Positions 1 to 6,645 are shown, numbered from the stretch's first letter. The stretch: 25,409 nt of DNA from GCA-020344555 sp964405925 (GCA_964405925.1 CAYOQG010000041.1:1-25409), one strand, 5' to 3'. Notes: generated by a model not told the origin, from the sequence alone. Made by a program: numbers and translations.

Positions 1-234
1 ATGGAGGCCACGCTTTCGAGTGAAGAGGAGCTGGCGATTCTCAAGGAGTTTGAGGGCGAGGCAGAAGCCAAACTCGCTGAGACTGGGACTGAGAAAGCGG
101 CACCGGAGGCTGCACCGCAACGCGTAGCACAGCGGAAGGCTGAGTTGCCCCCTGAGAGTGAAACGGGGACCGAGGAGCCTCCGTCGAGGCCGCCCGCAGC
201 CAAGGACCGCCCAGCCGATGCAGAGGCGAGCTGA
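1..234 (+). CDS. Acidic, proline-rich small protein or C-terminal end of a longer protein
   Basis: The reading frame is open from the first base (an ATG) to a TGA at 232-234, giving 77 residues. It begins with a short acidic helix-like stretch (SSEEELAILKEFEGEAEAKL) and continues as a low-complexity tail rich in Glu, Ala and Pro, with no recognisable fold. Because the window begins at this ATG, it cannot be decided whether this is a complete gene or the tail of a longer one. An acidic, flexible C-terminus is typical of ESCRT-III and PspA-like proteins, and the next genes downstream on the same strand (62 bases away) are ESCRT-III-like, so a tail of a third such protein is possible. That is inference from context only. 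Confidence 0.45.
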   Translation: MEATLSSEEELAILKEFEGEAEAKLAETGTEKAAPEAAPQRVAQRKAELPPESETGTEEPPSRPPAAKDRPADAEAS

Positions 235-296
235 CACAACTGTGGCATTAATGGCAGAATGAGGGTAGATTTCTGAGATTAAGAAGGATTGCACCG

Positions 297-905
297 TTGA
301 TCGGCTTCCTTGAGTGGTTGACAAAGCGTAAGAAACCACTGTCCCAGATGACGAGGACAGAGCTGCGCCGACAAGAGCTGCTGCTGGAGAAAGACCGTAC
401 ACGATTGCTCAACAAGATCACCAAGCTCGCCAAAGAAAAGCAGGAACTTTTCGAACGCGGGGCGACAGAAAAGACACCCGAAATCCGTCGGCTGCTGGCC
501 CAAGAGTTTGAACTGCGAACGTCCGAGCAGTTGATGAACAGTCGCCAGCTCAACATTCGTAGCAAAGAAATGATGACCGTGTCGCGCCTCCGCATGTTGC
601 GAGAGAACGCAGATCGAGCCCGTGAGTCCGGGAGGCTGGGTCTCGTCAGTCAGGCGGATATCCTCAGGCTCGGCAGACTCATAGAGTCTGACGCCGTCAA
701 AGCGGAAGTCTATCAGGAACGCCTCGACGAGATCCTGTCGGCGGGTGCTGGTGTCGACGAGGGCGCCGCCGGCCTGTCAGAGGCTGGGCAGAGCGTGATG
801 AACGTCTGGGAAAAGATGGATGCCGGTACGATCACCGACAAGGAAGAGGCGTTCGATGAAGCTGATCGGTCGGTACGCGAGCGACAGGCGATGCCGGAAG
901 CGTGA
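297..905 (+). CDS. ESCRT-III/Snf7-like coiled-coil protein A
   Basis: A 202-residue, almost wholly helical, highly charged protein. Residues 1-14 form a short amphipathic, basic N-terminus (MIGFLEWLTKRKK), like the membrane-inserting helix 0 of PspA/ESCRT-III proteins. Residues 17-100 look like a long alpha1-alpha2 hairpin, basic throughout (TRTELRRQELLLEKDRTRLL, then SRQLNIRSKEMMTVSRLRML). The last 60 residues become acidic. This basic-core, acidic-tail plan and the length match the ESCRT-III superfamily (usually 200-240 residues), but I see no single diagnostic motif, so the family call leans on its sibling at 1310-1918. The start is TTG at 297, chosen because AAGGA lies 8 bases upstream. 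The predicted role is a membrane-associated polymer-forming subunit. It could also be a generic coiled-coil protein. Confidence 0.6.
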   Translation: MIGFLEWLTKRKKPLSQMTRTELRRQELLLEKDRTRLLNKITKLAKEKQELFERGATEKTPEIRRLLAQEFELRTSEQLMNSRQLNIRSKEMMTVSRLRMLRENADRARESGRLGLVSQADILRLGRLIESDAVKAEVYQERLDEILSAGAGVDEGAAGLSEAGQSVMNVWEKMDAGTITDKEEAFDEADRSVRERQAMPEA

Positions 906-930
906 AGCACAGTGGAGATCGGGGGTTGAC

Positions 931-948
931 GATTGGAGACTGGGGATT
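931..948. repeat. Imperfect direct repeat, copy 1 (upstream of pspC-like gene)
   Basis: GATTGGAGACTGGGGATT lies in the spacer after the first ESCRT-III-like gene. A near-identical copy (16 of 18 bases) is at 1217-1234, just after the pspC-like gene, so the small gene is bracketed by the two. The surrounding spacer has more loosely similar G/T-rich words (GGAGATCGGGGGTTGACG). This looks like intergenic repeat drift, not an operator, but the function is unknown. Confidence 0.5.
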
Positions 949-1011
949 CAGGGAGACCGACGGCGGCAGAGTGGACTTGCGTGTCCGGTGGCTTTTATTG
1001 AGGGTGGGATT

Positions 1012-1218
1012 GTGAATTCCTATCCCAACTTGCTAAGAAGAAGTGTCGCCAACCGGCACATCGCCGGTGTATGTGGGGGATTGGGAGAGTACTTGGGTAT
1101 AGACCCGACTGTCGTACGGGTGATCTATGTCCTATTATCGATCTTCTCTGCCGGTTTTCCTGGCATCTTAGTCTACATCATTCTTTGGGTACTTATTCCG
1201 GAGCGTGAATATTACTGA
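1012..1218 (+). CDS. PspC-domain small membrane protein
   Basis: A 68-residue protein that is a minimal PspC domain: a short polar N-terminus, then the family signature IAGVCGGLGEYLGIDPTVVR at about residues 18-37, then a hydrophobic segment (VIYVLLSIFSAGFPGILVYIILWVLIP) that spans the membrane once or folds as a re-entrant hairpin. PspC proteins are inner-membrane partners of PspA in the phage-shock/envelope stress response. Here the gene sits between two ESCRT-III-like coiled-coil genes, and PspA is itself a bacterial ESCRT-III homologue, so this protein is likely the membrane anchor or sensor of the module. The start is GTG at 1012. An upstream extension in the same frame is Arg-rich with no PspC similarity and is judged untranslated. 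A GAGGGTGGG purine stretch lies just upstream. The stop overlaps a direct repeat at 1217. Confidence 0.88.
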   Translation: MNSYPNLLRRSVANRHIAGVCGGLGEYLGIDPTVVRVIYVLLSIFSAGFPGILVYIILWVLIPEREYY

Positions 1219-1234
1219 TTGGACATTGGGGATT
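1217..1234. repeat. Imperfect direct repeat, copy 2 (downstream of pspC-like gene)
   Basis: GATTGGACATTGGGGATT overlaps the TGA stop of the PspC-like gene and matches 16 of 18 bases of the copy at 931-948. The rest of this spacer (1235-1309) continues with iterated words of the type ACTGACGACCGATCACTGG and AAACTGACTACTGAG, giving an internally repetitive intergenic sequence. Confidence 0.5.
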
Positions 1235-1309
1235 GGTGGGTCTGCGACACAATGACCCTTCGAGACTGACGACCGATCACTGGAAACTGACTACTGAGAG
1301 CTTTATTAT

Positions 1310-1918
1310 ATGGGTCTATTCAAATCTGCCGAGGAGCGTCGCGTCGAACGGGATATCAAGATCCGCCAGGGTATTCGGCGGATCGAAAAGTCTATTCGCG
1401 AGCAAGGCAAGTTTCAGGATGAATTCATTAAAAACGCCCAGCACGCCAAGAGGATCGGCGATACGCAGCAGTATACGTTCATTCGCAACTCTCTAAAGAA
1501 GACCGCGACCATTCGCAAGATGCTCGAGCGACAACTGCTCAGTGTGAAGAATGCACTGCTCATCAAGCGACAGGCGGAAGCCTCTGCGGACTTCGCTCAG
1601 AGCATGGGTCTCATGGCTACAGAGATCGGCAAGCTGTTCGGCGAGACGGACCTGCTCAAGACGCAGGCCGACTGGGAAAGAGCTATGGTTCAGTCCCAGA
1701 GTATGGAGGAGCGCATGGACATGTTCCTCGACAGCGTTGAGGACATGGCTTCCCAGGATGTGGAGATGAGCGCCGCCAGCGAAGTCATTACCGACGAGGA
1801 GATCGATCGCCTCATAGACGCTGAAGCCGAGGCGGAACACCAGCGCGAGCTCGACAAGCTCGCCGGACTCCGCGCCGAGCTCGATTCGCTGAAACAGACG
1901 GGAGAAAAGCAGAAGTAA
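1310..1918 (+). CDS. ESCRT-III-like protein B (Vps2/CHMP-type) with C-terminal MIM1-like motif
   Basis: A 202-residue protein with the full ESCRT-III layout. MGLFKSAEER resembles the N-termini of Vps2/CHMP2 and PspA. Residues 12-95 form a strongly basic alpha1-alpha2 hairpin (RRIEKSIREQGKFQDEFIKN, SLKKTATIRKMLERQL). Residues 96-148 contain QSMGLMATEIGKLF and QSQSMEERMDMFLDSV, which line up by eye with the alpha3-alpha4 region of CHMP2 (MAQAMKGVTKAM, IMDMKEEMMNDAIDD). After residue 150 the chain is acidic. Residues 187-195 read LRAELDSLK, close to the LxxRLxxL(K/R) core of the MIM1 helix recognised by MIT domains, with Arg replaced by Glu. A MIT-like AAA ATPase lies 3.6 kb downstream. The likely role is a membrane-remodelling polymer subunit disassembled by that ATPase. 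The start is ATG 1310, with GAGAG a few bases upstream. It overlaps no neighbour. Confidence 0.75.
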   Translation: MGLFKSAEERRVERDIKIRQGIRRIEKSIREQGKFQDEFIKNAQHAKRIGDTQQYTFIRNSLKKTATIRKMLERQLLSVKNALLIKRQAEASADFAQSMGLMATEIGKLFGETDLLKTQADWERAMVQSQSMEERMDMFLDSVEDMASQDVEMSAASEVITDEEIDRLIDAEAEAEHQRELDKLAGLRAELDSLKQTGEKQK

Positions 1919-2056
1919 CGAGCCACGGTCCGGGTCTGCTATACCATCGATGTCAGTGCACTGTTCTTCTCAGTTGTCCGTTCAGTCGCGCGACTGCAGG
2001 ATCAGATGCCCACAAATGACAAGCGCCAATCCTGAATCTGAGGATGCTGCTTCTCA

Positions 2057-2956
2057 TTGGCACCAGGAGCCTGGGAGCGAGGGATCCTTATCTTGACTGT
2101 CGCGTTCATTGCAGTCATCGGATTGCGGAACCTTCCGCCAGGTGTGTGTTTGGATGACGCCGGCGACCTGCAGTGTGCTTCTGCGACGCTTGGGATTGCC
2201 CATCCGCCCGGGTATGTCGGGGACGCAGCCGTTGGTTGGGTGCTTTGCCGCGTTCTGCCATTCGTGCAGCCTGCCTATGTGGTGTCGCTAGCCTGCCTTT
2301 CTCGCATGGTGCTTGCGATCGTATTGCTGTCGCTGCTCTTGATTCGAGCCGGGCTACACACGTTGCTTGCCGCCGGTACTTGGTGCCTGACCCGAGAATC
2401 ACCGGAGGCTGCATGGATCGCCTGGGGTATCGTCCTCGGCAATCTGCTGGTCGCTCTTCAGTACCGTGTTCACGGCCAAGCAGCCGACACGCTCCCGCTA
2501 CTGTTTGCGAGCGTGTGGTTAATCGGAGCTGGACTCGCCCGCGTCGTGCCTCGCTCGGACGCGCGAGCACGTTCACCCGCGGTATGGCGGAGGGTCGTTG
2601 CGTTGGTCGTCTTCTTGGCCGTAGCGACCTGGGCCGTATATCATGCCCAGACGCGGTGCGACTACGCCCGGCACCGCGACGCGACGGCCTTTTTGGAGGG
2701 AACCAACTTCGAGGCTTTGCCGAAAAACTCGGTGGTCTTCGCGGACTGGCAACGGTCCAGGCCGTTGTGGTACGCTCGTTCGGTCTCGTTCGACCGGATG
2801 GACGTGCGGATCATGACGACCCGCGGCGAGATCGCGGCTAAGCTCTGGCCCGAGATCGCTGACCGACCCGTGTTTTGCACGAGTCCTCGGGGTGCGCCCG
2901 AAGGTTACCACTTCGTGCGACAAGGGATGCTATGGCGGCTCGTGCCCAACGAATGA
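2057..2956 (+). CDS. Shortened DUF2723/GT-C-like membrane protein
   Basis: A 299-residue protein with an N-terminal membrane segment (about 9-24), then CLDDAGDLQCASATLGIAHP followed by PGY, the acidic-loop plus HPPGY signature of DUF2723-type GT-C glycosyltransferase-like proteins. Two or three further hydrophobic segments follow (about 80-100, 120-165, 180-195). The last 90 residues are a soluble tail with NFEALPKNSVVFADWQRSRP, resembling the luminal end of these enzymes. Family members are usually 500 residues or more with about ten or more membrane spans. Here the middle is missing while both ends are in frame, so this is probably an internally deleted or reduced version, possibly inactive. 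The start is TTG 2057. A frame-internal alternative is hard to justify. It has no obvious functional tie to its neighbours. Confidence 0.6.
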   Translation: MAPGAWERGILILTVAFIAVIGLRNLPPGVCLDDAGDLQCASATLGIAHPPGYVGDAAVGWVLCRVLPFVQPAYVVSLACLSRMVLAIVLLSLLLIRAGLHTLLAAGTWCLTRESPEAAWIAWGIVLGNLLVALQYRVHGQAADTLPLLFASVWLIGAGLARVVPRSDARARSPAVWRRVVALVVFLAVATWAVYHAQTRCDYARHRDATAFLEGTNFEALPKNSVVFADWQRSRPLWYARSVSFDRMDVRIMTTRGEIAAKLWPEIADRPVFCTSPRGAPEGYHFVRQGMLWRLVPNE

Positions 2957-3056
2957 GGAGGGTTCGCGGGCCGGCCGACGATCCTTCTGATATGCGGGTG
3001 TTGACGATAGACCGATGATACGACGATCACAAGTCCATTGGATCACGGAGGCTGGC

Positions 3057-3632
3057 ATGTTCTTCGAGAAGACCGGGCCGGTGTGGGAAACGCTTCACCG
3101 GCTTGAACAGCGGCTCAGGGAGGCGAACATCGACTACCTGGTCATCGGTGGCCTCGCGCTCAACGCCTACGACTATTCCCGGCAGACAATCGACGTCGAC
3201 GTGGTGCTCACCGCCGCTGCGTATCACGAGTTCAAGAGATTGTACATTCCTTCAGTGTATGCGCGGGCCGAAGGCCCACTGCGCCGGTTCGTTGACCCGG
3301 AGTCTGAGGTCACGATCGATGTGCTCATAGCGGGTCAGCTTGCTGGACGCGCCAGCAAGAACTCGTCGGTGCGGTTCCCCGACCCGAGCGAACCTGAGAT
3401 GCACGGTGATTTACGCACCGTCTCGCTGGCTAGGCTGATCGAGCTGAAGCTGGTAACGTGGCGATTCAAGGACTGGGGCGACGTGGTCGAGCTGATTCGT
3501 CGCAATAACTTGCCAGAATCCTTCGCCGACCAGCTCAACCCCGCCGTCCGAACCGCGTACAAGGAATGCTATGACCAGGCCGTCGATGAAGAATATGAAG
3601 GACCGGGGCAGCACGGAAGTGGACAGGTCTAG
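3057..3632 (+). CDS. Nucleotidyltransferase-fold protein (AbiEii/DUF6036-like)
   Basis: A 191-residue protein with an N-terminal nucleotidyltransferase core. IDYLVIGGLALNAYDYSRQT is followed at once by IDVDVVL, giving the GG...R.T.DvD pattern of minimal nucleotidyltransferases where the two aspartates bind metal. A third acidic position is plausible in EVTIDVLIAG. The C-terminal half is helical (SLARLIELKLVTWRFKDWGD), as in AbiEii-like proteins. The start is ATG 3057, supported by GGAGG 5 bases upstream. The frame extends 14 codons further upstream without support. It lies 21 bases before an MNT/HEPN pair and may act with it as an antitoxin-type module or be an independent housekeeping transferase. 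The substrate is unknown. Confidence 0.7.
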   Translation: MFFEKTGPVWETLHRLEQRLREANIDYLVIGGLALNAYDYSRQTIDVDVVLTAAAYHEFKRLYIPSVYARAEGPLRRFVDPESEVTIDVLIAGQLAGRASKNSSVRFPDPSEPEMHGDLRTVSLARLIELKLVTWRFKDWGDVVELIRRNNLPESFADQLNPAVRTAYKECYDQAVDEEYEGPGQHGSGQV

Positions 3633-3653
3633 CCGTTTTGGAATGGCCTTCAA

Positions 3654-3971
3654 ATGGTGGCGATGAGTCAGGTTGTCGAGCTGTCGCAACGGATCGCACA
3701 TCAGTTCGATCCCGACAAGATCATTCTGTTCGGCTCCTACGCCTACGGCACCCCTGGTGAATACTCCGACGTCGATCTGCTGGTAATTATGCCGTTTGAG
3801 GGCAACGGGTTCGATAAGTCCCTGGAAATCCTCGAACGAGTCGATCCCCGTTTCCCGATCGATCTGGTCGTGCGCCGTCCAGAGGACACCGAGCGCCGAT
3901 ATCGTGAATTCGATCCACTGATTCGGGAGGCCTTGGACCGGGGGCGGATCCTGTATGAACGGAACGGTTGA
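3654..3971 (+). CDS. MNT-domain nucleotidyltransferase (antitoxin-like)
   Basis: A 105-residue minimal nucleotidyltransferase. The strand-turn DKIILFGSYAYGTPGEYSDV leads into DLLVI, giving GSxAxG plus the SDVDLLV metal-binding aspartates; PIDLVV supplies the third acidic residue. The gene overlaps the following HEPN gene by 17 bases, the classic MNT-HEPN arrangement. In characterised pairs of this type the MNT partner neutralises the HEPN ribonuclease, in some cases by adenylylating it. The start is ATG 3654, with ATG 3663 as an equally possible start. Which bases define translation initiation is unclear, as no strong ribosome site is seen. Confidence 0.85.
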   Translation: MVAMSQVVELSQRIAHQFDPDKIILFGSYAYGTPGEYSDVDLLVIMPFEGNGFDKSLEILERVDPRFPIDLVVRRPEDTERRYREFDPLIREALDRGRILYERNG

Positions 3972-4344
3972 GGAATGGGTTGCGAAGGCCGAAGGTGACT
4001 TCTACACGGCGGAGCGCGAGTTGCAGGCGGACCAACACCCGAACTATGATGCGGTCTGCTTTCACTGTCAGCAATGCGTTGAGAAGTTGCTCAAAGCGGT
4101 CCTGATCCAGCACGGGACGAAACCGCCGCGGGTCCACGACCTGATTGTCCTGAGTGATCTGGTTCGGACCACCGTCCCGAGCTGGACGGCGGTCGACACA
4201 GAGCTTCGTTTCTTGACACAGGGGGCGATTATGTTTCGCTATCCCGCCGAGTCGACGACATGCGAACAGGCCCAGCGAGCTTTCGCGTTCTGCACGCGGC
4301 TACGCGCGGGGCTGCTTGACCTCGTCGGGAAGGGCGAGGAATGA
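3955..4344 (+). CDS. HEPN-domain protein (partner of MNT)
   Basis: A 129-residue all-helical HEPN protein. It shows the family landmarks VCFHCQQCVEKLLKAVLIQH (first helical pair), PPRVHDL (the prtHDL loop) and FRYPAES (the RYP motif near the start of the last helices). The Rx4-6H ribonuclease motif of active HEPN toxins is not evident, so catalytic activity is uncertain and it may be one of the HEPN proteins acting as a structural or regulatory partner. The start lies inside the MNT gene with a 17-base overlap, so the two are surely co-translated. Together with the upstream nucleotidyltransferase they form a three-gene toxin-antitoxin-like block placed inside the ESCRT/Psp-type region. Confidence 0.85.
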   Translation: MNGTVEEWVAKAEGDFYTAERELQADQHPNYDAVCFHCQQCVEKLLKAVLIQHGTKPPRVHDLIVLSDLVRTTVPSWTAVDTELRFLTQGAIMFRYPAESTTCEQAQRAFAFCTRLRAGLLDLVGKGEE

Positions 4345-4392
4345 CCACGCTATATGCGTGTGAACTACTGTGGGCGCCCAGAGCGTCTGAAT

Positions 4393-4409
4393 TGGTGGGC
4401 GAATCCCAC
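4393..4409. repeat. Short hairpin repeat (GGTGGG...CCCACC)
   Basis: GGTGGG-CGAAT-CCCACC is a 6-bp stem with a 5-base loop in the 138-base spacer after the HEPN gene. A closely related hairpin with the same outer stem is at 5458-5474, so the dCTP deaminase-fold gene is flanked by both. No T-run follows, so it is not a classical terminator. It resembles the REP-like intergenic hairpins of many bacteria. Confidence 0.6.
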
Positions 4410-4482
4410 CCTCCTAGACTACGCCGGAACCCCAGCGCCCTAAGAGGGCATCGCCCGACCTCGTGCGATGGGAGACAAAACC

Positions 4483-5424
4483 ATGGCGAAAACTAGTGAC
4501 AAGGACTCGCTCTTCCCCGGGCTTGAGGCAGGGCAAATCCTCGTAGACGAAGACATCGAACGGCTCGTTCGCACCGGGCTCTTAATCGACAAGGACGATT
4601 TCGACGGAAGCTGCCTACAAGGGTGCTCGTACGACATCCGAGTAGGCGACAAGGCACTGTTGGGAGGCGAGGGGCAACAAGTCGACCTGCGGAAACCCAC
4701 GCTAGAACTCCAGCCAGGCGCATATGCGGGCGTGCTCTCGCTGGAGAAGATCAAGCTGCTGGGGGACACTTTTGCCCGTCTCGGCGCCAAGCGCAAGTTC
4801 TCCTACGAAGGTTTGATCCTTCTTTCTGGAAGCCTTGTGGATCCAGGTTACTCGGGGCACCTGCTGTTCGGCATCTACAATGCCTCGCCAAAGAAGCGAT
4901 TCATTCGCCGCAGGGACAAGATTGTAACCGCTGTGTTCATGAGGGCTGGGAGGAGCGCGCACAAGCAAGCATCGGCTGACGAGTATCTTGCGAAAGGGGA
5001 ATTTCCTCCGGATTTCCTTAAGGCGATGGATGAACTGGAAGTGCTCCCCTACGTCGAGCTAAATCGGCGGATTGCGGAAATCGAGAAGATTCAGGGCGAT
5101 ATCCTCGATTTGAAGAAACGCGTGACTGATGTCATCGATCCAATCAAGGATTTGAGGGTTACGGTCGAGGCACTCGCAGGAGAGGTGACTGACAACAACA
5201 GCCAGATTAAGGAGCTGACTGCGAATGTTACGAAGGTCGCTGAGAGCGTCAACACTCTCCGCGAGAGGTCCTCGGAACTTGGCCAACGAATTGGGGAGCA
5301 GGAGCACGAGGTAAGCCGGCAGAAAGTTGCAACATCGATTCTCAAGTGGGCAGTCGGAGCCATTTGGACGATTCTTGTTATCCTGCTGACCATCTACCTC
5401 CAGAAATGGTTTGCTGGGCAGTGA
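4483..5424 (+). CDS. Tail-anchored dCTP deaminase/dUTPase-fold protein with coiled coil
   Basis: A 313-residue protein with three parts. Residues about 15-155 carry the dCTP deaminase/dUTPase fold: LQGCSYDIRVGDKALL, LQPGAYAGVLSLEKIKL and GSLVDPGYSGHLLFGIYNAS. Residues about 193-277 form a heptad-rich coiled coil (RIAEIEKIQGDILDLKKRV onward), and residues 287-306 are one membrane helix close to the C-terminus (WAVGAIWTILVILLTIYLQK), so the head faces the cytoplasm. Aligned by eye with E. coli Dcd, the catalytic Glu (in VLEFYN) is Gly130 here and the RSSLAR loop is KRKFSY, so deaminase activity is doubtful. It may act as a nucleotide sensor or scaffold on the membrane. The start at 4483 is preferred over 4468 because GGGAGA lies 7 bases before it. 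Confidence 0.8.
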   Translation: MAKTSDKDSLFPGLEAGQILVDEDIERLVRTGLLIDKDDFDGSCLQGCSYDIRVGDKALLGGEGQQVDLRKPTLELQPGAYAGVLSLEKIKLLGDTFARLGAKRKFSYEGLILLSGSLVDPGYSGHLLFGIYNASPKKRFIRRRDKIVTAVFMRAGRSAHKQASADEYLAKGEFPPDFLKAMDELEVLPYVELNRRIAEIEKIQGDILDLKKRVTDVIDPIKDLRVTVEALAGEVTDNNSQIKELTANVTKVAESVNTLRERSSELGQRIGEQEHEVSRQKVATSILKWAVGAIWTILVILLTIYLQKWFAGQ

Positions 5425-5457
5425 CCCGGTGGGGTACGCCCGCCGGTTGAACGGGTT

Positions 5458-5474
5458 GGTGGGCAATGCCCACC
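5458..5474. repeat. Short hairpin repeat (GGTGGGC AAT GCCCACC)
   Basis: A perfect 7-bp inverted repeat with a 3-base loop, 34 bases before the ATG of the AAA ATPase. It shares its outer stem with the hairpin at 4393-4409. No T-tract follows. Its placement in the leader of the ATPase mRNA could affect expression, but a dispersed REP-like repeat is the simpler reading. Confidence 0.65.
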
Positions 5475-5507
5475 GTACCAGTATGACTGGACAGTTGAAC
5501 AAAGAGT

Positions 5508-6626
5508 ATGGCTGTTTCATTTGCGACATTTGATCGGTTGAAGAGCAAGGGCGTCGCCGCCTTCAAGAAGGGCGATTACCTGGCGGCGAAGACGTACCTT
5601 GTTGACGCGGCTGAGTGCATGGTCGAACTGGCTGCCACGGCTAAGACACCCGAGGCCCAGCGGCAGCATGAAGAGCTAGCGGCTGAGCTGATCGATCTGG
5701 CGAAAGATTGCGATCGGCTGCATAAGTCACCCAAGGAAGCCCGGGCTCGACAACGCGAGAAGGAAGGCGACTCCGGTGCAGACGCCTCCGACTGGATCGT
5801 CAAAGAAAAACCGGACATCGGTTTCGGGGACATCGCCGGTCTCGAAGACGTCAAGGAAGAGATTCGGCTCAAGATGATCTACCCATTCGCCCACGCGGAG
5901 CTTGCCCAGCGATACGGCATCAGCACGGGTGGTGGTGTGCTCCTGTTCGGTCCGCCGGGGACGGGCAAGACGATGATCGCCAAAGCCATCGCCCACGAGC
6001 TCGACGCGACGTTCTTCGTGGTCAGCCCCGCCCAGATGCTCAGCAAATGGGTGGGCGAAGCGGAGCAGAACATCCGCAAGCTCTTCGAGGCTGCCAAAGC
6101 CGAGGACCAATCGGTCATCTTTTTGGACGAGACCGACGCACTGGTCCCGAGACGCAAAAGCGACAGCTCCTCGGTCATGCAGCGGGTCGTACCCCAGATT
6201 CTCCAGGAGTTGGAGGGTTTTGATCGAAAGAGCTCGCACGCCCTCCTGTTCGTCGGAGCCACGAACAAGCCCTGGATGCTGGACGAAGCCATGCTCCGCC
6301 CCGGCCGGCTCGACTCCAAAATCTACGTGGGTCTGCCCGACGGACCGGCTCGATTTCGTCTGTTGGAGCTTTACTTCGGCGACCGACCGCTGGCGGACGA
6401 TGTCGATTTTGGTGCACTATGCGACCGACTGGACGGCTTTAGTGGGGCGGACATCAAGAATATTGCCCAGCGGGCGGCACAATTACCCTTCATGGAAGCT
6501 ATTGCAGGAAAAGACGCAAGGGCGATCTCGCGGGCGGATATAATGTTGGTGATCGAGGATACACCGCCGTCGGTGAACCCCGCCGATCTGCTGCGTTACG
6601 AGAAGTTCGCGGAGACAGGGAAATGA
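5508..6626 (+). CDS. Vps4-like AAA ATPase with N-terminal MIT-like domain
   Basis: A 372-residue ATPase. Residues 5-75 are a three-helix MIT-like domain (FDRLKSKGVAAFKKGDYLAA, then a helix ending AKDCDRLHKS), joined by a polar linker to the AAA module. Walker A is GPPGTGKT (148-155) and Walker B VIFLDE (203-208), both intact. Pore loop 1 SKWVGEAE (179-186) has the Lys-Trp pair of Vps4. Sensor 1 is ATNKPW (251-256), like ATNxPW in Vps4. Arg226 matches one arginine finger, and GFSGADI is at 310-316. The end, TPPSVNPADLLRYEKFAE (352-369), reproduces the Vps4 C-terminal helix (TRPTVNxxDLLK...KFxE). The Vps4 beta-domain insertion is absent, as in spastin and katanin. It probably extracts ESCRT-III-like subunits such as those at 297 and 1310 from polymers. 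RPGRLD (264-269) is more like p97/FtsH. The start is ATG 5508, with a weak ribosome site. Confidence 0.88.
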   Translation: MAVSFATFDRLKSKGVAAFKKGDYLAAKTYLVDAAECMVELAATAKTPEAQRQHEELAAELIDLAKDCDRLHKSPKEARARQREKEGDSGADASDWIVKEKPDIGFGDIAGLEDVKEEIRLKMIYPFAHAELAQRYGISTGGGVLLFGPPGTGKTMIAKAIAHELDATFFVVSPAQMLSKWVGEAEQNIRKLFEAAKAEDQSVIFLDETDALVPRRKSDSSSVMQRVVPQILQELEGFDRKSSHALLFVGATNKPWMLDEAMLRPGRLDSKIYVGLPDGPARFRLLELYFGDRPLADDVDFGALCDRLDGFSGADIKNIAQRAAQLPFMEAIAGKDARAISRADIMLVIEDTPPSVNPADLLRYEKFAETGK

Positions 6627-6645
6627 CGGGGTCTGCCGAGCGGTT

